DNA of 64,000 nt from JALYRV01 sp040902895 (GCA_040902895.1 JBBDWL010000081.1:1-64000), one strand, 5' to 3'. Counted from the first letter of the stretch, positions 27,730 through 37,305 are shown. Numbers and translations are program-made. Notes: a model not told the origin generated them from the sequence alone.

Positions 27730-30700
27730 GACGCACCTGAAAGCCCATGGGGGATGGCGTGAAGCCGGCGCGCTCGAGGTGACGCGCGAGCGGGTGATCG
27801 TCGGCGGGCGCGCCGTTGATTTCGGCGATCAGCAGTCCGAGCGACGCCAGCCGCGACGCGATGGCCTTTGCGAAGGCGCTGTGCTGTGGCTCGTCCTGCG
27901 GCAGCCAGACCAGCAGCTGGCGGCCGCGGCCGATCCAGGCGGCGGCTTCGCCGTTGACGAGGATCACGGTCGCGCCCACACTGCGCGTCGGACCGCGTCC
28001 AGGTTCCGAACGTTCGCCGGGCCACTTCAGGAGGGTGCCGTACGGATTGGCCGTGTCGGCGGCCGCGAGGTGCACGACCTCCGGCTCGTCGGGCTCGATC
28101 TTCATCGATCGCAGCGTATCGAGCGCGGCGGGCATGGCGAATTGCGTCGCGGCCACACCCGAGACGAAATAGCCGCGACGGATGCGCCCCGCTTCCTCCA
28201 TCGCGCGCAGCACGTCGTAGACCGCCGAAAACCCGCCGGGGATCCCTTCGGCCGCGGCGACGTCGCGCGTGATGAGGCCATAACGCTGCAGCAGCTGCTG
28301 CGCGAGCGCGGCGGCCCGCTCGGTCGGCTTCGCCGCGCCGGTGAGGTGATCCTCGAGCAGCGACCAGCGGCCGGCGCTCGCCGGCGGCGCCACGCGGCGG
28401 CTCCGATAGGACACAGACGACACCGAAATTCTACCCGGCTGATTTTTACGTTTTTTGGAAATTCTTCCGGGATGATTTTCGCCAGACATTTCGCCGCCCA
28501 GAAACGCCCGCAGCGCGTGCAGCGAGTCGTTGGTGATCAGCCCTTTCCAGACCAGCGTCCAGAGTGCATCGACCGTGTCGCGCGGATACCCGCCGCCGAT
28601 CGCCTCGTGCAGCGGCGCGAAAAACGACGCGCCTTCCGCGCGAAGGCAGTCGAGGATGCGCCGCTCCTTGGCATCGAGCCCGGCCTTCTTGTCGCGGCCA
28701 GGGCGTGGGATCCAGAGGCGATCGATTTGATCCGCGAGAAACAGCGCGACCCGACCGTCGCGATCGCCGAGTGGCTCGACGCCGGCCCACACGACCTCGC
28801 CCGCCGAGATCAACGTGTCGAGATCGAGTGGCGTGAAACCCAGCACACGGGCCGGCAGGATGGCTGTTTCGAGCAGTGATGCCGGCAGCGCGGCGCCCTG
28901 CAGGTGCTCGACCGCATCGAGCAGCGCGTCGAGATTGCCGCGGCGCGGTTTGACCACGCCCTGCCACCGTGTGATCAGCCGTCCCAGCGCGGCCGGCTCG
29001 ACCGGTTCGACCTGTTTCCGCAGCTTCGCCAGCGAACGCCGGCGTATCGAGCGCAGCGCCTCGGGGTCGCACCATTCGCGGCGCGTGCCGCCAGGGGTGA
29101 ATTCGCCTTCGATGAGCACGTCGGCTGCCGCGAGCGCCGCAAGCACCGCCGCCGCGCGCGTCTCGGGCAGACCGTAACGCCCGGCGAAATCGGGTGTGGT
29201 GAACGGCCCGCGCGTGCGCGAAAAGCGGCGCGCGAGATCGCCCGCCGGATCGGCGACGAGTGACAGCAGCGCATCCGGCAGTCCGGGCGGCAGCGGCACG
29301 CCGAGCGCGTCGCGGTAGCGCGCCGCATACTCCACAGGTACGACGCGCCGATCTCCGACAATCTCTATTTCCACCACCCGTCGCGCGGTCGCCAGCGTAC
29401 GAATCGCCGCCACGGCATCGATCCCGTCGACACGCTCTGCGATCTCCGCCGGCGTCGCGTCGCCGAGCCGCAGCAGCATGTCGTGCACGCCGTCGATCGT
29501 GCGCGCTCGCTGTTCCGGCAGCAGCAGCCGGCGCCGTATCTCCACGTCGGCGATGACGCCGGCGTCGAGCAGCTCGCGCAGCTCCGCCTCGCCCAGCAGC
29601 TCGCGCAGCTGCGCGTAGTCGATCGACAGCGCCTGCGCGCGGCGCTCCGCCAGCGGCGCGTCGCCGTCATAGATGTAGTTCGCGACATAGCCGAAGAGCA
29701 GGCTCGAGGCGAACGGCGACGGCGTCGCCGTGTCGGCAATACCGACCGTGATCGCGCGCGATCGAATCGCGCGAAGCGTCTCGACCAGCGCCGGCATGTC
29801 GAAGACGTCGCGCAGGCATTCGCGGTAGGTCTCGAGCAGAATCGGGAAGGACCCGAACTTCGATGCGACCGACAGCAGATCGTGCGCGCGCTTGCGCTGC
29901 TGCCAGAGCGGCGCCCGTCGGCCCGGCCGGCGCCGCGGCAGCAGCAGCGCGCGGCCTGCCGCCTCGCGAAACTTCGCCGCGAACATCGCTGTCGCGCCGA
30001 GTTGCCGCACCACGAGCGCTTCGGCGTCATCCGGATCCGGCAGCATCAGCGACGCGTCGGGCGCCTCGTCCATCTCCGGAAACCGCACCACGAACCCATC
30101 GTCGCTCCACATCGACTCGACATGCAGCCCGCGCTCGGTGCGGATGCGCTCGACGACGGCCATGGCCCAGGGGGCGTGGATGCGGCCGCCGAACGGCGTG
30201 AGCACCGAGATGCGCCAGTCGCCGAGCTCGTCGCGTACCCGCTCGATGAGCACGGTGCGATCGTCGGGCACGATGCCGCCGGTGGCGGCGGCCTGATCGG
30301 CGAGATAACGCAAGAGATTCTCGGCGGCCTGGCGATCCAGATCGTGCTCGCGCGTCAGCCGATCGATCGCGGCCGCCGGCGGCATCTCACCGAGCGTGCG
30401 CACGAGCGCGCCGATGGTGCGGCCGAATTCGAGCGGACGGGCCATCGCATCGGCCCTCCAGAACGGCATCTTGCCCGGCTCGCCCGGCGCCGGCGACACG
30501 AGCACGCGGTCGTGCGTGATCTCTTCGATGCGCCAGGTCGACGCGCCGAGCACGAACGTTTCGCCGGTCTTCGTCTCGAAGACCATCTCCTCGTCGAGCT
30601 CGCCGACTCTCGCGGCGCCCGGACCGGCGCCCGCGAGGAATACGCCGTACAGCCCGCGATCGGGGATGGTGCCGGCATTCGTGATCGCGACGCGCTTGGC

Positions 30701-32353
30701 GCCTTCGCGCGCCGTGAGCCGGCCCTGTACGCGGTCCCACGTGAGGCGCGGCCGCAGATCCGCGAAATCGTCGGACGGATAGCGGCCGGCCAGCATATCG
30801 AGCACGCCGTCGAAGGCCGTGCGGCTCAACTCCGCGAACGGCGCGGCGCGCCGCATCGCCGCAAACAAATCGTCCGCGTCCCAGTCGTCGACGCCGACCG
30901 CAGCCACGATCTGCTGCGCCAGCACGTCGAGCGGATTGCGCGGATACCGTGTGGCCTCGACCTTCCCGTCGTGCATCGCTCGCGCAACGGCGGCACATGC
31001 CACGAGGTCGCCGCGATACTTCGGTACGATCACGCCGCTCGATTTGGCGCCCACCTGATGGCCCGCGCGTCCGATGCGCTGCATGCCGCTGGCAACCGAC
31101 GGCGGCGCCTCGATCTGGATGACCAGATCGATCGCGCCCATGTCGATGCCGAGCTCGAGCGACGATGTGGCGACGAGGGCGGGGAGGGTGCCGGCTTTCA
31201 ACTGGTCTTCGATCTCGATGCGCTGCGGCCGCGCGACCGATCCGTGATGCGCGCGCGCGATCGTTTCACCGGCGAGATCGTTGAGGGCGCCGGCGATGCG
31301 CTCGGCGAGGCGGCGGCTGTTGACGAAGAGCAGTGTCGATCGGTGCGCGCGCACGAGCTCCAGCAGCCGCGGATGAATCGCCGACCAGATCGACGTGCGC
31401 ACGGGGCCCTGTGCCGCCGGCCCGCTCGCGATCTCGACCCCTTCGCCGAGCCGCGCCATGTCTTCGACGGGCACTTCGATCCGGAGGGCGAGCTGCTTGC
31501 GCTCGCCGGTATCCACGATCGTCACCGGCCGCCACGCATGCCGCTCGCGCGCCTCCGCGAACTCGTCATGCACGAGCTCTTCAGGGTCTTCGCCTTTGAG
31601 CTTCGTACCTTTCCCTTTCCCCTTTTTCCTGGTCCCGCCCTTTGCCCTCTGCCCTTTGCCCTTTACCCTGACGCCCCCCAGAAACCTCGCAACCTCGTCG
31701 AGCGGCCGTTGCGTAGCCGAGAGTCCAATCCGCTGCGGCGCCGCATGCGTCAGCTCTTCCAGCCGTTCGAGCGACAACGCGAGATGCGCCCCGCGTTTGG
31801 TGGGCACCAGCGCGTGGATCTCGTCGATGATGACCGTGTGGATCGACCGCAGCGTCTCGCGCGCGTTCGACGTGAGCAGCAGGAACAGCGACTCGGGCGT
31901 GGTGATGAGGATGTCGGCGGGGTGGCGCGCCATGCGCACGCGCTCGGCTGCGGGCGTGTCGCCCGTGCGTACACCGACGACCGCGGCGACGTGCGCATCG
32001 CCGCGCGATGTTGATTCCAGCTTCGCGGCCTCGTTCGCAATGCCCGCAAGCGGCGCACGCAGGTTGCGCTCCACATCCACCGCCAGCGCCTTGAGCGGCG
32101 AGACGTACAGCACGCGGCAGCGCGCCTCGGGCGGCGGCTCCGGCTCGAACATCACGCGCTGGATGGCCCACAGAAACGCCGCCAGCGTCTTGCCGCTGCC
32201 GGTGGGGGCGAGGATCAGCGTCGAGTCGCCGCGCGCGATGGCCGGCCAGCCTTCTGCCTGCGGCTTCGTCGGTGCGCCGAACGCGCGCGTGAACCATCCG
32301 GCCACCGCCGGATGAAACAGCGTCTCGAGCTCGAGGGCGCGCGGGCGGGCCAT
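27722..32353 (-). CDS. Lhr-like superfamily 2 DNA helicase
   Basis: Giant ATP-dependent helicase of 1543 residues, similar in size to mycobacterial and E. coli Lhr, linked to DNA repair. Walker A is APTGSGKT (49-56), motif II is DEIH in IIDEIHALVP, motif VI is in MQRIGRAGHQ. After the two RecA domains come a winged helix and the Lhr-specific core and C-terminal domains, ending SPMGFQVRRA. Two low-complexity inserts come from repeats: a Lys/Gly-rich loop after FLGG (coding 31600-31672) and a segment with HPGRIS and QPGRIS (coding 28425-28479). It is followed by the Nei2 gene with 8 bp overlap, a pairing consistent with repair. Confidence 0.94.
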   Translation of the reverse strand: MARPRALELETLFHPAVAGWFTRAFGAPTKPQAEGWPAIARGDSTLILAPTGSGKTLAAFLWAIQRVMFEPEPPPEARCRVLYVSPLKALAVDVERNLRAPLAGIANEAAKLESTSRGDAHVAAVVGVRTGDTPAAERVRMARHPADILITTPESLFLLLTSNARETLRSIHTVIIDEIHALVPTKRGAHLALSLERLEELTHAAPQRIGLSATQRPLDEVARFLGGVRVKGKGQRAKGGTRKKGKGKGTKLKGEDPEELVHDEFAEARERHAWRPVTIVDTGERKQLALRIEVPVEDMARLGEGVEIASGPAAQGPVRTSIWSAIHPRLLELVRAHRSTLLFVNSRRLAERIAGALNDLAGETIARAHHGSVARPQRIEIEDQLKAGTLPALVATSSLELGIDMGAIDLVIQIEAPPSVASGMQRIGRAGHQVGAKSSGVIVPKYRGDLVACAAVARAMHDGKVEATRYPRNPLDVLAQQIVAAVGVDDWDADDLFAAMRRAAPFAELSRTAFDGVLDMLAGRYPSDDFADLRPRLTWDRVQGRLTAREGAKRVAITNAGTIPDRGLYGVFLAGAGPGAARVGELDEEMVFETKTGETFVLGASTWRIEEITHDRVLVSPAPGEPGKMPFWRADAMARPLEFGRTIGALVRTLGEMPPAAAIDRLTREHDLDRQAAENLLRYLADQAAATGGIVPDDRTVLIERVRDELGDWRISVLTPFGGRIHAPWAMAVVERIRTERGLHVESMWSDDGFVVRFPEMDEAPDASLMLPDPDDAEALVVRQLGATAMFAAKFREAAGRALLLPRRRPGRRAPLWQQRKRAHDLLSVASKFGSFPILLETYRECLRDVFDMPALVETLRAIRSRAITVGIADTATPSPFASSLLFGYVANYIYDGDAPLAERRAQALSIDYAQLRELLGEAELRELLDAGVIADVEIRRRLLLPEQRARTIDGVHDMLLRLGDATPAEIAERVDGIDAVAAIRTLATARRVVEIEIVGDRRVVPVEYAARYRDALGVPLPPGLPDALLSLVADPAGDLARRFSRTRGPFTTPDFAGRYGLPETRAAAVLAALAAADVLIEGEFTPGGTRREWCDPEALRSIRRRSLAKLRKQVEPVEPAALGRLITRWQGVVKPRRGNLDALLDAVEHLQGAALPASLLETAILPARVLGFTPLDLDTLISAGEVVWAGVEPLGDRDGRVALFLADQIDRLWIPRPGRDKKAGLDAKERRILDCLRAEGASFFAPLHEAIGGGYPRDTVDALWTLVWKGLITNDSLHALRAFLGGEMSGENHPGRISKKRKNQPGRISVSSVSYRSRRVAPPASAGRWSLLEDHLTGAAKPTERAAALAQQLLQRYGLITRDVAAAEGIPGGFSAVYDVLRAMEEAGRIRRGYFVSGVAATQFAMPAALDTLRSMKIEPDEPEVVHLAAADTANPYGTLLKWPGERSEPGRGPTRSVGATVILVNGEAAAWIGRGRQLLVWLPQDEPQHSAFAKAIASRLASLGLLIAEINGAPADDHPLARHLERAGFTPSPMGFQVRRA
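28425..28479 (-). repeat. 22-bp direct repeat inside lhr-like gene
   Basis: Copies at 28425-28447 and 28458-28479 agree at 19 of 22 positions with a 33-bp period, so the reading frame is kept. They encode HPGRIS and QPGRIS around a basic KKRK stretch, and the region is much richer in A and T than its surroundings. Confidence 0.75.
31638..31670 (-). repeat. heptamer tandem array (CCCTTTG type) inside lhr-like gene
   Basis: Units CCCTTTG, CCCTCTG, CCCTTTG and CCCTTTA lie next to a related pyrimidine-rich stretch at 31607-31637. On the minus strand they encode the Lys/Gly-rich loop containing KGKGQRAKGG, in a place where other Lhr helicases have a short variable loop. Confidence 0.85.
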
Positions 32354-32392
32354 CTTTCGATCTTACCCGCGCTTGGGGTACACTTATCGGTT

Positions 32393-32437
32393 GTAAGTAG
32401 AGTGAGTGGAGTAAGTAGAGTGAGTGGAGTGAGAGAG
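32393..32437 (+). repeat. 9-bp tandem array (GTRAGTRGA)
   Basis: Five units, GTAAGTAGA, GTGAGTGGA, GTAAGTAGA, GTGAGTGGA and GTGAGAGAG. The fourth unit supplies GGAG at 32426-32429, about 10 bp before ATG 32440. The same unit family, inverted, occurs at 52400-52471. Confidence 0.9.
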
Positions 32438-32439
32438 TG

Positions 32440-32694
32440 ATGGGAGACGCAGGAGAAGGACTCGTCGACGCGGAGGCGCGGCTGCAGGAGCTGCGCGATG
32501 AACGTGAAGCTGCGCGCGCCAGCGCGCGCCGCAAAGGACCCGCGGGCGATCCCGAGAAAGTGCGCGAGCAGGCGTCGCTGAAGCTCGCGCGCACCGAGCT
32601 GGAGCGGCAGGCCGCCGGCACGCAGCATCCGGTGCGGCTGAAACAGATTCAGGCCGCGATGGCCGAAATCGACAAGCGCCTGGCGAAGCTATGA
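32440..32694 (+). CDS. small charged helical protein
   Basis: An 84-residue hydrophilic protein with no Cys, Trp or membrane segment. A heptad-like pattern (AEARLQELRDEREAARASAR and QIQAAMAEIDKRLAKL) predicts a long helix or helical hairpin. The function is unknown. The start ATG 32440 follows a GGAG that belongs to a 9-bp tandem array; GTG 32437 is an alternative. It is divergent from the Lhr-like gene and convergent with ftsH, with a heptamer array covering the gap. Confidence 0.72.
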   Translation: MGDAGEGLVDAEARLQELRDEREAARASARRKGPAGDPEKVREQASLKLARTELERQAAGTQHPVRLKQIQAAMAEIDKRLAKL

Positions 32695-32695
32695 G

Positions 32696-32730
32696 TAATT
32701 CTTAATTCTTAATTCACCAACTTACCAATT
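32696..32730. repeat. heptamer tandem array (TAATTCT type)
   Basis: Units TAATTCT, TAATTCT, TAATTCA, CCAACTT and ACCAATT. The array includes the ftsH stop codon and its last codons (KLVN). The same phrase appears at both ends of the four-helix-bundle cassette at 48285-48765. Confidence 0.85.
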
Positions 32731-34472
32731 TCTTCCGCGTCCAGCGTCTCAATTTCGAGCAGCCGTTCGGCGACGGCCTTGACCGCGTCGCGGCGCTCCT
32801 CGAGCATCCGCCGCGACGTCTCCAGCGCGCGCGTGACCAGCGCGAGAATCTCGTCATCAACCTTGCGGGCCGTGTCGTCGCTGAAGCCGGCCTTCTGCCC
32901 ACCGCCCTCGTCCTGCTTCCGGAACGCCAGCGGCCCAAGCGGCGACATCCCGAAGTTGCAGACCATGTGCGTCGCAATCTCGGTCGCGCGCTCGATGTCG
33001 TTCGACGCGCCGCTCGTCTCGACCTGCAGGAACAGCTGCTCGGCCGCCCGGCCGCCCATCAAAATCGCCAGCTGCGTCTCGAGATAGTCGCGCGTGTAGG
33101 TGTGCCGATCGGTATCCGGCAGCTGCATCGTCACGCCCATCGCGCGCCCGCGCGGCACGATGCTCACTTTGTGCACGCGATCGGCGTGCGGCAGAAGCGC
33201 CGCCACGACCGCGTGCCCCGCTTCGTGCCAGGCGGTGACGACGCGCTCGCGAGCGGTGAGCTGCAGCGAGCGGCGCTCCACGCCCATCATCACCTTGTCG
33301 CGCGCCTGCTCGAGATCCGCGTCGGTGATGGCGTCGCGCCCGGAGCGTCCTGCGATCAGAGCGGCTTCGTTGACCAGGTTGGCCAGGTCGGCGCCCGAGA
33401 AGCCAGGCGTGCCGCGCGCGATGCGCAGCAGCTGCACCTGCTCGTCCATCTTCACGCCGCGCGCGTGCACGCGCAGAATCTCTTCGCGGCCGCGCACATC
33501 CGGGTTGCCGACAGACACCTGCCGGTCGAACCGGCCCGGACGCAGCAGCGCCGGATCGAGAATGTCGTGCCGGTTCGTCGCGGCAATCACGATGATGCCG
33601 CCGTGCCCCTCGAAGCCGTCCATTTCGACCAGCAGCTGGTTGAGCGTCTGCTCGCGCTCTTCGTGGCTCAGAGACTTGCTGCCGCGGCTGCGCCCGACCG
33701 CGTCAATCTCGTCGATGAAGATGATGCACCGGCCGTGCTTGCGCGCATCCTTGAAGAGCCGGCGGATGCGGGCGGCGCCGACGCCGGCGAACATCTCGAC
33801 GAATTCGGATCCACTTGCGAAAAGGAAAGGCACGCCCGCTTCGCCAGCGATCGAGCGCGCGAGCAGCGTCTTGCCCGTGCCCGGAGGGCCCGAGAGCAGC
33901 ACGCCGCGCGGCACCCGGCCGCCGAGACGAGCGAAGCGCGCGGGTTCCTTGAGGAAGTCCACAATCTCGCGCAGCTCGTCTTTCGCTTCATCCACGCCCG
34001 CGACATCGTCGAACGTGACCGGCGTGTCGGCTTTGCCGGCGACTTTCGATCGGCCCGTGACGGACGGAATACGTCCCGTCGTGGTACGCCACGCCGTGAA
34101 CCCGACGAGCCCCAGCATGCCGATGCCGAGGAGCGCGGCCATGGTCGTGAACATGCGGCCGGTCGAGCCATCGACTTCGATCCGCACGCCGGCGCGCGCG
34201 AGCGACGCCACCAGCTCGGCATTGCCGGCGAAGTATCCGGCGGGAGCAGTCGTCCGCAGTTCGGCGCCGCTCTTGAGGCTGGCGCGCACTTCATCGTCGC
34301 TCGCGCGGATTCCCGCGACCTCGCCGCGCTCGAAGGCGGTCAGCAGGTCGGAAAAGGGCACGTCGCGGTATGTTGCGGGGCGTCCGAAGTAGACGCCGGC
34401 GCTCGAACTGATGACGATCGCCGAGATGGCGGCAATGAGGATGTTGCGGCGGGTCAAAGGAAATCGCTTCAC
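32709..34472 (-). CDS. ftsH: ATP-dependent zinc metalloprotease FtsH
   Basis: Membrane AAA+ protease of 587 residues that degrades membrane and short-lived cytosolic proteins as a hexamer. Two membrane helices (about 10-28 and 108-127) flank a short periplasmic domain. The AAA domain has Walker A GPPGTGKT at about 195-202, Walker B IIFIDEIDAVG and the pore motif in FVEMFAGVGA. The protease domain has the zinc site HEAGH in AWHEAGHAVV with a later Asp ligand. The C-terminus is shorter than in E. coli FtsH and its last codons lie in a heptamer array. Start ATG 34472. Confidence 0.95.
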   Translation of the reverse strand: MKRFPLTRRNILIAAISAIVISSSAGVYFGRPATYRDVPFSDLLTAFERGEVAGIRASDDEVRASLKSGAELRTTAPAGYFAGNAELVASLARAGVRIEVDGSTGRMFTTMAALLGIGMLGLVGFTAWRTTTGRIPSVTGRSKVAGKADTPVTFDDVAGVDEAKDELREIVDFLKEPARFARLGGRVPRGVLLSGPPGTGKTLLARSIAGEAGVPFLFASGSEFVEMFAGVGAARIRRLFKDARKHGRCIIFIDEIDAVGRSRGSKSLSHEEREQTLNQLLVEMDGFEGHGGIIVIAATNRHDILDPALLRPGRFDRQVSVGNPDVRGREEILRVHARGVKMDEQVQLLRIARGTPGFSGADLANLVNEAALIAGRSGRDAITDADLEQARDKVMMGVERRSLQLTARERVVTAWHEAGHAVVAALLPHADRVHKVSIVPRGRAMGVTMQLPDTDRHTYTRDYLETQLAILMGGRAAEQLFLQVETSGASNDIERATEIATHMVCNFGMSPLGPLAFRKQDEGGGQKAGFSDDTARKVDDEILALVTRALETSRRMLEERRDAVKAVAERLLEIETLDAEEIGKLVN

Positions 34473-34627
34473 GATAAACAGACCATGTGCGGCACGAAGA
34501 TGTCTGCAGCGACACTTCGCCCGGCAGTTTCAGAAATCCGCAGGGAATGTGGGGACGCCCATCATCTTAACGGGCGGGCGCGCGGCATGCAATTGGAAAG
34601 ACGTGTTGATGGCGCACCTCTGCTGTA

Positions 34628-35326
34628 ATGGACCCCATGCATAACCTCGCGCCCTGGGCCGTTCACGCATACACAGCTTCCGGCGCCCTGATGGGGCTGG
34701 CGGGCGTGCTCGCGGTCGTCGCCGGCGATCTCCGACAGGCTTTCGTGTGGATGTTCGTGGCGACATTCGTCGACGGCACCGACGGCTGGCTGTCGCGGCG
34801 TGCGCGCGTGAAGGAGCGCACGCCGGCGTTCGACGGGGCGCGGCTCGACGACATCGTTGACTACCTGACCTTCGTATTTCTTCCAGCCTTTCTGATCGTC
34901 ATGGCCGGACTCGTGCCTCATGAGGTCCGCTTCGTCGTCGCGGGCGCGATGCTGCTCTCGAGCGCGTATGGTTTTGCCTCGCTGGATGCGAAGACGTCCG
35001 ATTATTTTTTCACCGGCTTTCCCTCGTACTGGAACATCGTGGCGCTCTATCTCGCCGTGCTCGGTCTGTCGCTCTGGGTCAATGCCGTGGTGGTCATCGT
35101 CTTTGCGCTGCTCGTATTCGTGCGCATCGGCTATGTCTATCCGTCGCGTACGCCCACGCTGAAGCGTCTCACCCTGGCGCTGATGGGCATCTGGGGCGTG
35201 ATGCTGCTCGCCCTCATCCTCATGCTGCCGGCTCCGCCGCGATGGCTGGTGCTCGCGTCGCTTGGATTTCCTGCGTACTACACCGCGCTGTCGTTCGTGC
35301 TGAACGCGCGCCGCGCTCGTTTATGA
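34628..35326 (+). CDS. CDP-alcohol phosphatidyltransferase, Pcs-like
   Basis: Integral membrane enzyme of 232 residues with about seven hydrophobic helices. The family motif is spread over DGTDGWLSRRAR and FDGARLDDIVDY (DG-x2-DG..AR..G-x3-D-x3-D). The GFPSYWNIVALYL block is characteristic of phosphatidylcholine synthase, which joins choline directly to CDP-diacylglycerol. I infer that activity with moderate confidence; other CDP-alcohol transferases remain possible. ATG 34637 is an alternative start. It overlaps the PBP gene that follows by 4 bp (ATGA), tying lipid and murein synthesis to one transcript. Confidence 0.85.
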   Translation: MDPMHNLAPWAVHAYTASGALMGLAGVLAVVAGDLRQAFVWMFVATFVDGTDGWLSRRARVKERTPAFDGARLDDIVDYLTFVFLPAFLIVMAGLVPHEVRFVVAGAMLLSSAYGFASLDAKTSDYFFTGFPSYWNIVALYLAVLGLSLWVNAVVVIVFALLVFVRIGYVYPSRTPTLKRLTLALMGIWGVMLLALILMLPAPPRWLVLASLGFPAYYTALSFVLNARRARL

Positions 35327-37305
35327 AATTCCGCCGCCTGATCGCCGTCGCCTACATCGCGCTCGTCATCGCCAGCGCCGTGGCCGTGGTGTGGACGATG
35401 AAGTACACGTTTGCGATCCATCGGCTTCGCCGCGGCGTCGGCGACACGGTGTTCCTGTCGGCTGATGGGCGGCCGTGGTTCAGGATGGACGCGCGCCGCC
35501 GCGACGTGCCCATCGAGGAAATCGCGCCAGACCTGCGCGATGCCGTGCTCGCCATCGAGGACCATCGCTTCTACCGCCATGTCGGTCTGGATCCGATCGG
35601 CATCAGCCGCGCGGCATGGCGCAACGCCCTGCGCAGCAGCACGGAAGGCGGCAGCACGATCACCCAGCAGCTGGCGCGCACCCTGTTCCTGTCGAACCGG
35701 CGCACGTGGGGACGCAAGATTCAGGAGGCGGGCATCGCGGTGCTGCTCGAGCTGCAGCTCTCGAAAGCGCAGATTCTGGAGCTGTACCTCAATCGCATCT
35801 ATTTGAGCGGAGGCATGTACGGCGTCGAGGCGACGTCTCAGGCGATCTTCGGCACGCCCGCGAAATCACTGACGCTTGCGGAATCCGCGATGATCGCCGG
35901 ATTGATCAAGGCGCCCTCGGCGCTCTCGCCGTGGTCGGCCTTCGACGAGGCGCGGGAGCGAAGCGTCGTGGTGCTGTCGCGCATGCGCGAGCTCGATTAC
36001 ATCACCGAGCAGGAGGAAGAACGCGCGAAGCGCACGCGCGTGCGCATCCGGCCGTATCCGCGCAGCACCGAGGCGCGGCATGGGTACGCGAAAGATTATC
36101 TGCGGCAGCTGTTCCGCGATCGCTTCGGCGGGGATCATCCACCCGACTGGAAAGTGCACACGACGTTCGTGCCGGATCTGCAGGACGCAGCCGAGCGCGC
36201 GGTGTCGCAGGGATTGAGACGCTGGGGCGGCAACCTCGAGGCCGCGCTTGTCGCGATCGATCCGCGCACCGGCGACGTGCTCGCGCTCGTCGGCGGGCGC
36301 GACTATGCCGAGTCGCAGTACAACCGCGCCGTGCGCAGCCATCGGCAGCCGGGATCGGCCTTCAAGCCCTTCGTGTTCGCCGCGGCCCTGGAGCGCGGGT
36401 GGTCGCCGGTCTCGACCCTTGAAGGGCTGTCGCAGATCGAGCCGCTCGGTCCCGACGAGTGGAAGCCGCGCAACGCGGCCTATTCGCCTGACACGATCAC
36501 GCTGCGGCAGGCGCTGTTCGAATCGAACAATCGTGCCGCGTCGATGCTGCAGCAGACGATTGGATCGCGGCCCGTGCTGTCGCTGGCGAAAGACGTGGGA
36601 CTCGAGGATCAGCCAGACGTGCCCTCGCTTGCACTCGGCGCCGGGCTGGTCACACCGTTCGATCTCACGGCGGCGTACGCGCCGTTTGCGAATGGCGGTG
36701 AGGCGGTCACGCCACGCGCCATCACCCGCGTGGTCGACGCCGGCGGCGATGTCGTGGTGCGCACGCCGGTGGAGCGCGAGCGCGTCATCAGCGACGAAAC
36801 CGCGTACCAGATGTTCAGCATGCTCGAAGACGTCGTCGATCGCGGCACGGCCGCGGGCGCCCGCTCGATGGGCGTGCGGTTCACCGCGGCCGGCAAGACC
36901 GGCACGACCAACGAATACAAAGACGCCTGGTTTGTCGGCTTCACGTCATCGCTGGTCGTCGGCGTGTGGGTCGGGCTCGACCAGCCCGCGACGATTGCGC
37001 CATCGGGCTCCGGCTCGAGAATGGCGATGCCGATCTGGGCCGATTTCATGCGCCGGGCCGCGCGCTTCCGGCCGCCGCGCGCCTTCGATCCGCCCGCATC
37101 GCTGCGCCGCGTCGCGCTCTGCCGCGAGTCGTTCCTGCAGCCGATGGCGCAGTGCCCGCGCTACAGCGAGTTCTTCAAGGAGGGAGACGATGTGCCGCGC
37201 GCGCAGTGTCCGATTCACACCGGCACGCTGGAGCAACGAGTGGAGCGCGCAGTCGAAGGTCTCCTCAAGAGCCTCGGCCGGCGTCTGCGCGGGATTTTCA
37301 GGTAG
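35323..37305 (+). CDS. class A penicillin-binding protein, second paralogue
   Basis: Glycosyltransferase/transpeptidase of 660 residues with one N-terminal membrane helix (about 7-27). GT51 has Glu79 in AIEDHRFYRHVG and GGSTITQQLART. The transpeptidase has SAFK in QPGSAFKPF, SNN in FESNNRAAS and KTGT in GKTGTTNEY. It lacks the Pro-rich tail of the paralogue at 24444 but keeps a Cys-containing tail (CRESF, QCPRY, QCPIHTG). ATG 35323 overlaps the stop of the Pcs-like gene, which fixes the start over a longer open frame. Confidence 0.93.
   Translation: MKFRRLIAVAYIALVIASAVAVVWTMKYTFAIHRLRRGVGDTVFLSADGRPWFRMDARRRDVPIEEIAPDLRDAVLAIEDHRFYRHVGLDPIGISRAAWRNALRSSTEGGSTITQQLARTLFLSNRRTWGRKIQEAGIAVLLELQLSKAQILELYLNRIYLSGGMYGVEATSQAIFGTPAKSLTLAESAMIAGLIKAPSALSPWSAFDEARERSVVVLSRMRELDYITEQEEERAKRTRVRIRPYPRSTEARHGYAKDYLRQLFRDRFGGDHPPDWKVHTTFVPDLQDAAERAVSQGLRRWGGNLEAALVAIDPRTGDVLALVGGRDYAESQYNRAVRSHRQPGSAFKPFVFAAALERGWSPVSTLEGLSQIEPLGPDEWKPRNAAYSPDTITLRQALFESNNRAASMLQQTIGSRPVLSLAKDVGLEDQPDVPSLALGAGLVTPFDLTAAYAPFANGGEAVTPRAITRVVDAGGDVVVRTPVERERVISDETAYQMFSMLEDVVDRGTAAGARSMGVRFTAAGKTGTTNEYKDAWFVGFTSSLVVGVWVGLDQPATIAPSGSGSRMAMPIWADFMRRAARFRPPRAFDPPASLRRVALCRESFLQPMAQCPRYSEFFKEGDDVPRAQCPIHTGTLEQRVERAVEGLLKSLGRRLRGIFR

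Noticed and set aside
29483..32014. 843-codon open frame on the plus strand
   Set aside because: Lies wholly antisense to the Lhr-like helicase; Arg/His-rich composition without domains is a shadow of GC-rich codons.
36568..36600. RPVLSLAKD segment in the second penicillin-binding protein as a repeat insert
   Set aside because: Resembles peptides from dispersed repeats, but alignment with the paralogue at 24444 shows no extra length, so an insertion is not supported.
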